From assembly GCF_000718775.1 (NCBI RefSeq), contig NZ_JOCB01000163.1:1-9334 (forward strand): 9,334 nucleotides of DNA. The letters are read 5' to 3'. The notes under the pieces were generated by a model. The model searched no databases and was not told the origin of the DNA. It saw only the letters and a program-made list of their open reading frames with translations. The DNA comes from Streptomyces sp. NRRL S-31. GTDB lineage: Bacteria; Actinomycetota; Actinomycetes; Streptomycetales; Streptomycetaceae. A program made the translations under genes and the position numbers. Below, one piece after another: positions 1-5,764 of this stretch; positions within the stretch are counted from its first letter, which is position 1, and the number at the start of each line of letters is the position of its first letter.

Positions 1-1
1 C

Positions 2-901
2 CCCCGGACCCCCGCCGTCGCCTGCGCCTGCGCCTGTGCCGACACCCTCCTCGCCGACCGCCCCGACGCCACCGTCGTCCGGCACGCCGACGCCGTCGCC
101 AAGGCGCACGCCCCGGACACCGACCCCGCCGCACTGGCCCTCCGCGTCGCCGCGGCCGCCCGCCTCCCGGACGTGTTCCTGCCCCCGCTCACCCCCGCCC
201 CGGCCGTACTGCGCGACCGCCCGGTCACCCTCTGGCCGTACGGCGCCCCCGTCGACCCGGACGATCCGGACGCGGCCCCCTGGGAGGCGGCCGGCACCCT
301 CCTCGCCCGGCTGCACCGCGCCCCGGTCCCGCCCGGCCTCCCCCCGATGCGCGGCCCCGCCAAGGCCGCCCACGCGCTCGACCGGCTCCGCTCGGCCCGG
401 CGCACAGCGCCCCACGCGCCGGCCCGCGCCGCCGCCGAACCCGTCCTGGCAGCCTGGGCCGCCCTCCCCGCCTGGGCCCGGGCGACCGCCCCGATGCCCG
501 GCCCGGCGGCCCTCTGCCACGGCGACCTGCACCTCGGCCAGCTCGTCCGGCACCCCCTCCCGGGCGGTCCGTGGAAGCTGATCGACGTGGACGACCTGGG
601 AGCCGGCGTACCGGCCTGGGACCTCGCCCGGCCCGCCGCCTGGTACGCCTGCGGACTCCTCCCGCCCGACGAGTGGGCCCGCTTCCTGGCCGCCTACCGG
701 CGGGCGGGCGGACCGGCCGTCCCCGCGGACGGCGACCCCTGGCCCGCCCTCGACGTCCCGGCCCGCGCGCTCACCGCGCAGACGGCCGCCCGGGCGATCA
801 CCAAGGCGCTCGCGGCGGACCGCCCGCTGGACGAGGTGGAGCAGGCCGTGGCCGACGCCTGCGCGCGCATGCCCGCCGTCCCTCCGAGCCGGACACCCTG
901 A
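2..901 (+). CDS. APH-fold phosphotransferase family protein (5' end missing)
   Basis: The frame is open from the first bases of the window to TGA at 899-901, so the start lies upstream and at least 299 residues are visible. The first GTG at 173 is probably internal, because the upstream translation (VVRHADAVAKAHAP) resembles the N-lobe strand of this family. The catalytic-loop motif CHGDLHLGQL is at 515-544 (catalytic Asp 524-526), and a metal-binding-like motif IDVDDLG begins at 581, followed by WDLARPAAWY. This order of HGD and then ID.DD fits the aminoglycoside phosphotransferase/kinase fold (PF01636). The loop residue is Gln where drug-modifying APH enzymes have Asn. From memory, the HGD.HLGQ form occurs in maltokinase-like members. 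The substrate is unknown and a resistance role is not supported. A 6-bp GC hairpin follows the stop. Confidence 0.85.
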   Translation, partial: PRTPAVACACACADTLLADRPDATVVRHADAVAKAHAPDTDPAALALRVAAAARLPDVFLPPLTPAPAVLRDRPVTLWPYGAPVDPDDPDAAPWEAAGTLLARLHRAPVPPGLPPMRGPAKAAHALDRLRSARRTAPHAPARAAAEPVLAAWAALPAWARATAPMPGPAALCHGDLHLGQLVRHPLPGGPWKLIDVDDLGAGVPAWDLARPAAWYACGLLPPDEWARFLAAYRRAGGPAVPADGDPWPALDVPARALTAQTAARAITKALAADRPLDEVEQAVADACARMPAVPPSRTP

Positions 902-929
902 GTCCCGCGGGGGCCTATCGTCCGGTCCG

Positions 930-945
930 GGCCGGCACCCCGGCC
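930..945 (+). terminator. Small GC hairpin after the phosphotransferase gene
   Basis: Six perfect base pairs (930-935 with 940-945) around a 4-nt loop lie 29 bases after the stop codon. There is no U-tract, which is usual for actinobacterial terminators. The stem is short, so this is a weak call. Confidence 0.3.
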
Positions 946-969
946 GACCCGGTGCGGAACAGCGGGTCC

Positions 970-975
970 TAGGCT
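970..975 (+). promoter_or_regulatory. Possible -10 element for the zinc-ribbon gene
   Basis: TAGGCT fits the actinobacterial TANNNT -10 pattern and would start transcription near 982, giving a leader of about 72 nt with a good ribosome binding site. No convincing -35 hexamer is seen at 16-19 bp spacing, so the call rests on the -10 alone. Confidence 0.3.
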
Positions 976-1053
976 GCAACCGCCCCGGCCCGGACGGAGT
1001 CTGTCCCGGGGGGAACACGAAGCACGACCGACCGGCGAGGAGTTGAGCCGACC

Positions 1054-1371
1054 ATGCAGTGTCCGAAGTGCCATGCGCCGATGCACACCTACAACCGCAA
1101 CGGCGTCCAGATCGAGCAGTGCAGCGGCTGCCGCGGCATCTTCCTCGACTACGGCGAGCTGGAGGCGCTGACCCGCCTGGAGGCCCAGTGGGCGCAGCCG
1201 GCCCCGCCTCCGCCCGCCGCCCCGCAGGCGTACCCGGCGGCTCCTCAGGCGTACCCGGCGGCTCCGCCCGCGCCCGCCTGGGGCGCTCCGCACGGCGGCC
1301 ACCACGGGGGGCACGGTCACTACGACCACCACCGCCACAAGAGCTTCGGCCGCATGCTCTTCTCCAGCTGA
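1054..1371 (+). CDS. zf-TFIIB-type zinc-ribbon protein with His-rich tail
   Basis: A 105-residue protein starts at ATG 1054, with an AGGAG-type ribosome binding site about 11 nt upstream (around 1038-1042). Residues 1-40 form a zinc ribbon with CPKC (Cys3, Cys6) and CSGC (Cys23, Cys26), followed by GIFLDYGELEAL, the characteristic pattern of PF13453. The middle (residues 47-78) is a Pro/Ala linker with a seven-residue repeat, PQAYPAA, encoded by a 21-bp DNA repeat. The tail (80-96) holds eight histidines and a few basic residues and could bind metal or nucleic acid. There is no signal peptide or membrane segment, so it is cytoplasmic. The biochemical role of this family is unknown. The gene is monocistronic and ends 10 bases before a strong hairpin terminator. 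Confidence 0.88.
   Translation: MQCPKCHAPMHTYNRNGVQIEQCSGCRGIFLDYGELEALTRLEAQWAQPAPPPPAAPQAYPAAPQAYPAAPPAPAWGAPHGGHHGGHGHYDHHRHKSFGRMLFSS
1225..1265 (+). repeat. Intragenic 21-bp-period direct repeat
   Basis: An exact 20-bp sequence occurs at 1225-1244 and again at 1246-1265. The period of 21 bp keeps the reading frame and duplicates the seven-residue peptide PQAYPAA in the linker of the zinc-ribbon protein. This is typical of slippage-prone low-complexity linkers. Confidence 0.9.
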
Positions 1372-1381
1372 GCAGACGCGG

Positions 1382-1414
1382 AAGCCCCCGGCCGTTCGAG
1401 ACGGCCGGGGGCTT
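1382..1414. terminator. Bidirectional hairpin terminator between zinc-ribbon gene and tRNA operon
   Basis: A perfect 14-bp stem (1382-1395 with 1401-1414) closes a 5-nt loop. The arms start AAGCCCCC and end GGGGGCTT. It lies 10 bases after the stop of the plus-strand zinc-ribbon gene and 9 bases beyond the 3' end of the last minus-strand tRNA. It can therefore end both convergent transcripts, and the AA/TT outer pairs give a short U-run on either strand. Confidence 0.85.
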
Positions 1415-1423
1415 ACCGATGTG

Positions 1424-1495
1424 TGGACGATACTGGGATTGAACCAGTGACCTCTTCCGTGTCAGGGAAGCGCTCTCCCGCTGAGCTAATCGTCC
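1424..1495 (-). tRNA. tRNA-Val (anticodon GAC), distal copy
   Basis: This 72-nt cloverleaf on the minus strand has acceptor stem GGACGAT/ATCGTCC, discriminator A, and an anticodon arm CTTCC-CTGACAC-GGAAG giving GAC, which reads GUC and GUU codons. CCA is not encoded. It is identical to the copy at 1638-1709 and is the last gene of the tRNA operon. Confidence 0.96.
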
Positions 1496-1500
1496 GCGGA

Positions 1501-1520
1501 CCGTGACATTCGAGTCACGG
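1501..1520 (-). other. Hairpin in the spacer between two tRNA-Val genes
   Basis: A perfect 7-bp stem (1501-1507 with 1514-1520) with a 6-nt loop fills most of the 29-nt spacer between the tRNA-Val copies at 1424-1495 and 1525-1596. It could be an RNase processing structure or a partial attenuator in the polycistronic tRNA transcript. Confidence 0.6.
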
Positions 1521-1524
1521 GCAG

Positions 1525-1596
1525 TGCGCGATACTGGGATTGAACCAGTGACCTCTTCCGTGTCAGGGAAGCGCTCTCCCGCTGAGCTAATCGCGC
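1525..1596 (-). tRNA. tRNA-Val (anticodon GAC), middle copy with altered acceptor stem
   Basis: This 72-nt minus-strand cloverleaf matches its two neighbours except in the acceptor stem, which is GCGCGAT/ATCGCGC instead of GGACGAT/ATCGTCC. Both changed positions (pairs 2-71 and 3-70) are compensated on the opposite strand, so pairing is kept and the gene looks functional. The anticodon is GAC, the discriminator is A, and there is no encoded CCA. Confidence 0.96.
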
Positions 1597-1637
1597 GGGG
1601 TGGGACCTTCGAGAAGATCCAGGATCCGAAGATCCAG

Positions 1638-1709
1638 TGGACGATACTGGGATTGAACCAGTGACCTCTTCCGTGTCAGGGAAGCGCTCTCCCGCTGAGC
1701 TAATCGTCC
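1638..1709 (-). tRNA. tRNA-Val (anticodon GAC), proximal copy
   Basis: This is a 72-nt minus-strand cloverleaf identical to the copy at 1424-1495, with anticodon GAC, discriminator A and no encoded CCA. It starts one nucleotide after the encoded CCA end of tRNA-Cys, so the two must be separated by tRNA processing. Confidence 0.96.
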
Positions 1710-1710
1710 T

Positions 1711-1784
1711 TGGAGGTGGAGACGGGATTTGAACCCGTGTAGACGGCTTTGCAGGCCGTTGCCTCGCCTCTCGGCCACTCCACC
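1711..1784 (-). tRNA. tRNA-Cys (anticodon GCA), CCA encoded
   Basis: The minus-strand cloverleaf has acceptor stem GGTGGAG/CTCCACC, discriminator T, and an anticodon arm ACGGC-CTGCAAA-GCCGT giving GCA. The 3' CCA is encoded (1711-1713), unlike every other tRNA gene in the window. It is the second gene of the Gly-Cys-Val-Val-Val operon. Confidence 0.96.
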
Positions 1785-1822
1785 AGGAGTGTAGGGGATC
1801 GGGATGACCCCTTCTTCCTTCG

Positions 1823-1895
1823 AGCGGACGACGAGGCTCGAACTCGCGACCTCAACCTTGGCAAGGTTGCGCTCTACCAACTGAGCTACGTCCGC
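1823..1895 (-). tRNA. tRNA-Gly (anticodon GCC)
   Basis: This 73-nt minus-strand cloverleaf has acceptor stem GCGGACG/CGTCCGC, discriminator T as expected for bacterial tRNA-Gly, and an anticodon arm CAACC-TTGCCAA-GGTTG giving GCC, which reads the abundant GGC codon. No CCA is encoded. It is the first gene of the operon, about 35 nt after the predicted transcription start. Confidence 0.96.
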
Positions 1896-1936
1896 CTGTC
1901 GTTTCGGTCCGCTTGCGCGTCCCGGCGACGTGTTGA

Positions 1937-1964
1937 ACTCTAGCGGATTCCCGGGCCAGTACAA
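1937..1964 (-). promoter_or_regulatory. Promoter of the tRNA operon
   Basis: On the minus strand, TTGTAC (1964-1959) and TAGAGT (1942-1937) are separated by 16 bp, or TTTGTA by 17 bp. This fits a housekeeping HrdB-type promoter with transcription starting near 1930. It also argues against translating the divergent pabB gene from the in-frame GTG at 1930, which would place coding sequence across this promoter. Confidence 0.6.
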
Positions 1965-2060
1965 AAACGCGTTTGCGCAGCGTGCTGCGGTGCGCCCGGC
2001 GGACCCGCCGGCCTGGGCACCCTCCGGGACATCCCCGGGCCACCCGGCGGACACCCGACC

Positions 2061-2066
2061 TAGACT
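2061..2066 (+). promoter_or_regulatory. -10 element of a leaderless pabB-pabC transcript
   Basis: TAGACT matches the TANNNT -10 pattern and ends 7 nt before the GTG start at 2074. Transcription would begin at about 2073, at or next to the start codon. No clear -35 is present. Confidence 0.55.
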
Positions 2067-2073
2067 CGACCAT

Positions 2074-3117
2074 GTGCTCCACCACCCTCCTCTGGCCCGC
2101 TTCGGCGACCGCGTCGCCACCGGCCTCCTCGACGTCACCGATGATCCGGCGGCCCTGGACTCCACCGGCTTCTGGGCCGTCTGCGCGGACTTCGAGGGCC
2201 GGCTGACCTGCGCCCGCTTCGCGGACGTACGGGAGGAGCCCGTGCCCGCCCCGGTGCCGGGCCGCTGGCGGGGCCCGGCGGCGGGGGAGTGGACCTCCTC
2301 CCTGGACCGCGCCGCGTACACGGCGGCCGTCCGCCGCATCCGCGAGCACATCGCGGCCGGCGAGGTCTACCAGGCCAACCTCTGCCGGGTGCTCACCGCG
2401 CCGGTCGCCCCCGACGCCGACGTGGACGCCCTGACCTCCCTGCTGGCCCGGGGCAATCCCGCGCCGTACGCGGGAACCGTCCGCCTGCCCGGGCACGGCG
2501 TGGAGATCGCCACCGCCTCGCCCGAGCTGTTCCTGCGCCGGGACGGCCGTACCGTCGAGTCCGGGCCGATCAAGGGCACCGGGCGCACCGAGGCCGACCT
2601 GCTGGAGAAGGACTACGCCGAGAACGTGATGATCGTGGACCTGGTCCGCAACGACATCGGGCGCGTCTGCGCGACCGGCAGCGTGACCGTCCCCGACCTG
2701 TGCGCCGTGGAGAAGCACCCGGGGCTCGTGCACCTCGTCTCCACCGTCCGCGGCGAACTGCGGGCGGGCGCCGGCTGGCCGGAGCTGCTGGCCGCGGCCT
2801 TCCCGCCTGGCTCGGTCACCGGCGCCCCCAAGTCGAGCGCCCTGCGGATCATCGAGGCGCTGGAGACGGCCCCGCGCGGCCCGTACTGCGGCGGCATCGG
2901 CTGGGTGGACGCCGACCGGGGCACCGCCGAGCTGGCCGTGGGCATACGCACCTTCTGGATCGACCGCGCCGACGGCGTCCTGCGCTTCGGCACGGGCGCC
3001 GGCATCACCTGGGGGTCCGACCCGGAGGGTGAGTGGCGGGAGACCGAGCTGAAGGCGTCCCGGCTGCTCGCGGTGGCGTCGGGGGAGTACGAGGAGACGG
3101 AGGGGCTGCCGGGATGA
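2074..3117 (+). CDS. pabB: Aminodeoxychorismate synthase component I (chorismate-binding enzyme)
   Basis: PabB-type enzymes convert chorismate plus ammonia to 4-amino-4-deoxychorismate, the step before p-aminobenzoate in folate synthesis. From GTG 2074 the protein has 347 residues. The C-terminal chorismate-binding domain (PF00425, about residues 75-335) shows TASPELFL, PIKGT at 165-169, DLVRNDIGRV, SVTGAPK at 247-253, GPYCGGIGW and GAGITWGSDPEGEW. Lys167 in PIKGT is the nucleophile diagnostic of PabB, whereas anthranilate synthases have Ala there. The N-terminal portion is short compared with E. coli PabB. The GTG was chosen because TAGACT ends 7 nt upstream (leaderless) and because the longer frame from GTG 1930 crosses the tRNA promoter. 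The ATG at 2072 is out of frame. The gene overlaps pabC by ATGA. No glutaminase (PabA) gene is in the window, so ammonia must come from a partner encoded elsewhere. Confidence 0.87.
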   Translation: MLHHPPLARFGDRVATGLLDVTDDPAALDSTGFWAVCADFEGRLTCARFADVREEPVPAPVPGRWRGPAAGEWTSSLDRAAYTAAVRRIREHIAAGEVYQANLCRVLTAPVAPDADVDALTSLLARGNPAPYAGTVRLPGHGVEIATASPELFLRRDGRTVESGPIKGTGRTEADLLEKDYAENVMIVDLVRNDIGRVCATGSVTVPDLCAVEKHPGLVHLVSTVRGELRAGAGWPELLAAAFPPGSVTGAPKSSALRIIEALETAPRGPYCGGIGWVDADRGTAELAVGIRTFWIDRADGVLRFGTGAGITWGSDPEGEWRETELKASRLLAVASGEYEETEGLPG

Positions 3118-3935
3118 GGATCTGGCTGGACGGCGGGCTGCGGGAGGCGGAGTCCGCCCGGGTCTCCGTCCTCGACCACGGCCTGACCGTCGGCGACGGC
3201 GTCTTCGAGACGGTGAAGGCGGTCGACGGCCGGCCGTTCGCGCTCACCCGGCACCTTGACCGGCTGACCCGCTCGGCCCGCGTCCTCGGTCTGCCCGAGC
3301 CCGACCACGACGAGGTGCGCCACGCCTGCACGGCCGTGCTGGAGGCCAACCCGATGCCGCTGGGCCGGCTGCGGATCACCTGCACCGGCGGTCACGGCCC
3401 GCTCGGCATCGGCCGCGGTGAACACGGCCCGACCCTGGTGGTGGCCGTCGGCGCGACCACCCGCCGCCCGGACTCCACCGTGGCGGTCACCGTCCCCTGG
3501 ACCCGCAACGAACGCGGCGCCCTCGCCGGGGTGAAGAGCACCTCGTACGCCGAGAACCTCGTCGCCCTGGCCCGCGCCCACCGACTCGGCGCCTCCGAGG
3601 CGCTGTTCGGCAACACGGTCGGACGGCTCTGCGAGGGCACCGGGTCGAACGTCTTCGTCGTCCTGGACGGCGAGGTGCACACCCCGCCGGTCGCCTCCGG
3701 CTGTCTGCCCGGCATCACCCGGGCCCTGGTCCTTCAGTGGACGGGCGCCAGGGAGACCGACCTGCCGCTGGACGTCCTCCTCCGCGCCGACGAGGTCTTC
3801 CTCACCTCCAGCCTGCGGGACGTACAGGCCCTGCACCGGATCGACGGACGCGAACTGCCCGGCACGCGGGGGTCTGTGACCGCCGAGGTCGTGCGCGTCT
3901 TCGCCGAGCGCTCCCGGCAGGAGCCGGACCCGTGA
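3114..3935 (+). CDS. pabC: 4-amino-4-deoxychorismate lyase (class IV aminotransferase fold)
   Basis: This PLP enzyme would release pyruvate from aminodeoxychorismate to give p-aminobenzoate. ATG 3114 overlaps the pabB stop (ATGA, four bases), which implies translational coupling, and gives 273 residues. Class IV features are DHGLTVGDGVFET (residues 21-33), an RLRITCTGG strand, GVKSTSYAENL with the Schiff-base Lys141, LCEGTGSNVF with Glu174 for the PLP ring nitrogen, and SGCLPGITR at 196-203. Lys141 and Glu174 sit within one residue of the corresponding E. coli PabC positions. Branched-chain or D-amino acid aminotransferases share the fold, but length and linkage to pabB favour the lyase. The next gene lies 117 bp downstream with its own promoter. 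Confidence 0.85.
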   Translation: MRIWLDGGLREAESARVSVLDHGLTVGDGVFETVKAVDGRPFALTRHLDRLTRSARVLGLPEPDHDEVRHACTAVLEANPMPLGRLRITCTGGHGPLGIGRGEHGPTLVVAVGATTRRPDSTVAVTVPWTRNERGALAGVKSTSYAENLVALARAHRLGASEALFGNTVGRLCEGTGSNVFVVLDGEVHTPPVASGCLPGITRALVLQWTGARETDLPLDVLLRADEVFLTSSLRDVQALHRIDGRELPGTRGSVTAEVVRVFAERSRQEPDP

Positions 3936-4016
3936 GCCGCCGCCCGGCTGACGGCGGGGGCCGGCGCGCACGGGCGGCGACCGCGGGCGGACCCGGGCGG
4001 AATGCCGGAAAACGGG

Positions 4017-4045
4017 CTGACACCTCCGGCCGCCGCGGGTAGAAC
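4017..4045 (+). promoter_or_regulatory. Promoter of the double GNAT gene, leaderless
   Basis: CTGACA (4017-4022) and TAGAAC (4040-4045) are separated by 17 bp, a good HrdB-type arrangement. The -10 ends 7 nt before ATG 4053, with an in-frame GTG at 4050. No ribosome binding site can fit, so the mRNA is probably leaderless. Confidence 0.6.
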
Positions 4046-4052
4046 ACCTGTG

Positions 4053-4877
4053 ATGACCACGACCCTGCGGCCGGCCGAGCCGCTCCGGCAACACCCCGAC
4101 GGAACCCGCTCGCGGCGCTACGCGGTCTGCGTGAACAGCCGTCCCGTCGGCGAGATCCGCCTCGGCACCTCGCCGTCCCTCGGCGATTCGGTGGCCCGCG
4201 TCGTCGACCTGCGGATCGCCGAACCCGACCGGAGGCGCGGCCGGGGCACCGTGGCGGCGCTCGCCGCGGAGGAGGTCGCCCGGGGCTGGGGCTGCGTGCA
4301 GATCGAGACCGTGGTGCCGGTCGCGGCCGAGGCCGCGCTGGGCCTGTTCGGCGTCCTCGGCTACACCGAGCGCAACCGGCGCATGGAGAAGCGCCTCGGC
4401 GCCACCCCGCCCGAGCTGCCCGCGGACAGTCACGCGCGGCCGATGACCGGGGCCGAGTTCGACGCGTGGCGGGAGGTGGAGAGCGAGCACTTCGCGCGGA
4501 TGTGGATCGACCGGGGCGTCCCCGAGGCCGCGGCCCGGGCCAAGGCCCGCGGCGTCCACGTGCGGCTGCTGCCGGACGGACTCGCCACGGACCGCATGCT
4601 CTTCAGCGTGCTGGAGCACGCGGGCAGCCGGGTGGGCACCCTGTGGGTGGCTCTGGAGGAGGAGATGGCGTTCGTCTTCGACGTGCGCACCGACGAGGAC
4701 CACCGCGGCCGGGGACACGGCCGTACGCTGATGCTGCTGGCCGAACGCCAGGCGATCGGGGCGGGCCGGGCGGTCCTCGGCCTCAACGTGTTCGCGGGCG
4801 AGACCCCGGCCGAGCGGCTGTACGCGTCACTCGGCTACGCGACGGTGACCCGCTCCCTGAGCAAGCCACTGATCTAA
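4053..4877 (+). CDS. Tandem-domain GNAT family N-acetyltransferase
   Basis: The 274-residue protein has two acetyl-CoA-binding GNAT-like halves. The N-terminal half carries VARVVDLRIAEPDRRRGRGT (48-66) and ends in FGVLGYTERNRRMEKRL (99-115). The C-terminal half carries FVFDVRTDEDHRGRGHGRT (208-225) and LNVFAGETPAERLYASLGY (244-262). The R/HRGRG.G segments are motif A, which binds the CoA pyrophosphate, and both halves end in the typical LY..LGY element. The C-terminal half is the more canonical and is probably the catalytic one, while the other may be structural. There is no signal or membrane segment. ATG 4053 is chosen over GTG 4050, and both suit leaderless translation. The substrate cannot be deduced. 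The gene converges on the DsbA-like gene. Confidence 0.88.
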   Translation: MTTTLRPAEPLRQHPDGTRSRRYAVCVNSRPVGEIRLGTSPSLGDSVARVVDLRIAEPDRRRGRGTVAALAAEEVARGWGCVQIETVVPVAAEAALGLFGVLGYTERNRRMEKRLGATPPELPADSHARPMTGAEFDAWREVESEHFARMWIDRGVPEAAARAKARGVHVRLLPDGLATDRMLFSVLEHAGSRVGTLWVALEEEMAFVFDVRTDEDHRGRGHGRTLMLLAERQAIGAGRAVLGLNVFAGETPAERLYASLGYATVTRSLSKPLI

Positions 4878-4879
4878 GG

Positions 4880-5000
4880 GTGCCGTCCCGGGGGCCGATA
4901 CGCCTTCCCGGGGCCGGGATGCGCCGCCCCAGCGTGGGGCGTGCCGTCCCGGGGCCGGACGTGCCGTCCCGGGGCCGGACGCGCCGCCCCGGGCTCCCGG
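4880..5000. repeat. Tandem repeat of about six 20-bp units between convergent genes
   Basis: Units start near 4880, 4900, 4921, 4941, 4961 and 4981. The units at 4941-4960 and 4961-4980 are identical and the others are diverged. The identical units contain CGTCC and GGACG arms around a 7-nt loop (4945-4961 and 4965-4981), so the array can fold into serial small hairpins. It fills nearly all of the gap between the convergent GNAT and DsbA-like genes and may act as a shared terminator. Confidence 0.85.
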
Positions 5001-5023
5001 GACGTGGGCGGCTCGCGGGCCGC

Positions 5024-5557
5024 TCAGGACTCGCGGTCGTCCTGGTCGGCCAGCAGGCGGTCCGCGATCTCCTCGATGCGGGCGCGCAGTCCCTCCTGGC
5101 TCTTGCTGCCGTCGAGGCGTTCGCCGCCGATGACGTACGTCGGCGTGCCGGTCACACCGATCGCCTTGCCCTCGGCATGGTCGGCGTCGACGATCAGGAT
5201 GTGCCGGCCGTCGATCAGCGCGGTGTCGAACTCCTCGGCGTCCAGGCCGAGTTCACCGGCCACCTCGACGAGGAAGGGTTCTCCCCGAAGGTCCAGTTCC
5301 GCCCCCCGCTCCAGTACGGCCTCCACGTACGGCCAGCCCTTGCCCTGCTCCAGCGCCTCCTCGGCGGCCTGCGCGGCGGCGAAGGAGTGCCGGTGCTTCT
5401 CCAGCGGGAAGTGCCGCAGCCGCAGCTCCAGCCGGTCGCCGTAGCGGGCCCGGAGCGTACGGATGTCGTCCAGGGCGGTGCGGCAGTCGGGGCACTGGAG
5501 TTCGCACCAGACGTCCAGGACGAGGGCGTCGGCGCGTGCGGGGGAGGAGTCGCTCAT
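5024..5557 (-). CDS. Cytoplasmic DsbA-family thioredoxin-fold oxidoreductase
   Basis: A 177-residue protein reads from ATG 5557 to TGA 5026-5024. It opens with a strand, LVLDVWCELQCPDC, whose CPDC motif (Cys22, Cys25) is the CxxC redox centre. Cys18 is an additional cysteine. A helical insertion follows (about residues 50-120), then GVTGTPTYVIGGERLDG with the cis-Pro loop at Pro139 facing the active site. This order fits the DsbA-like family (PF01323), including FrnE-type cytoplasmic members. There is no signal peptide or lipobox, so it acts inside the cell, probably as a disulfide reductase or isomerase. A candidate -10 (AAGACT) ends 7 nt upstream of ATG, suggesting a leaderless mRNA. The only SD-like stretch, GGTGGG, is too close to the start. 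Confidence 0.87.
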   Translation of the reverse strand: MSDSSPARADALVLDVWCELQCPDCRTALDDIRTLRARYGDRLELRLRHFPLEKHRHSFAAAQAAEEALEQGKGWPYVEAVLERGAELDLRGEPFLVEVAGELGLDAEEFDTALIDGRHILIVDADHAEGKAIGVTGTPTYVIGGERLDGSKSQEGLRARIEEIADRLLADQDDRES

Positions 5558-5564
5558 GCCCACC

Positions 5565-5594
5565 AGTCTTCCAGGCGGGGCGCGGGCGACCCAA
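5565..5594 (-). promoter_or_regulatory. Candidate leaderless promoter of the DsbA-like gene
   Basis: On the minus strand TTGGGT (5594-5589) and AAGACT (5570-5565) are 18 bp apart. The -10 ends 7 nt before ATG 5557, placing the transcription start next to the codon. AAGACT departs from TANNNT at its first base, so this is moderate evidence. Confidence 0.4.
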
Positions 5595-5619
5595 TCGGAG
5601 CCCCGGCGCCCGGTGCGGC

Positions 5620-5663
5620 CCCGACCGGTGCTCCCGTAGGACCCGACCGGTGCTCCCGTAGGA
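5620..5663. repeat. Perfect adjacent duplication of a 22-bp element
   Basis: The 22 bases at 5620-5641 are repeated exactly and without a gap at 5642-5663. Each copy includes the palindrome ACCGGT and the string GCTCCCGTAGGA. The duplication lies in the divergent region between the DsbA-like gene and the membrane protein gene, and could be an operator pair or recent slippage. Confidence 0.9.
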
Positions 5664-5764
5664 GAGGACCCGGAGATGTCCCCGATGTGCGGCGGGAGCA
5701 TGGCTTCGCGGCCGTCCCGCGGTGCACGATGGAAGCGACGGACCGAGCCCGCGAGGAGGACCGG

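Noticed and set aside
1930..2073. N-terminal extension of PabB from GTG 1930
   Set aside because: It would run through the tRNA operon promoter and the pabB -10, and it lacks recognisable family sequence.
2072..2206. ATG at 2072 as an alternative start near pabB
   Set aside because: It is in another frame and gives only a 44-residue low-complexity peptide. The overlapping GTG at 2074 is in the pabB frame.
1587..2351. Minus-strand frame of 254 codons across the tRNA operon
   Set aside because: It translates through tRNA genes and the antisense of pabB.
2613..4718. A 701-codon open frame on the minus strand
   Set aside because: It lies opposite pabB, pabC and GNAT genes whose plus-strand products carry clear motifs. 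The minus translation has none and is a high-GC shadow.
4880..5000. CRISPR-like array
   Set aside because: Repeats are contiguous 20-bp units without unique spacers, and no cas genes are present.
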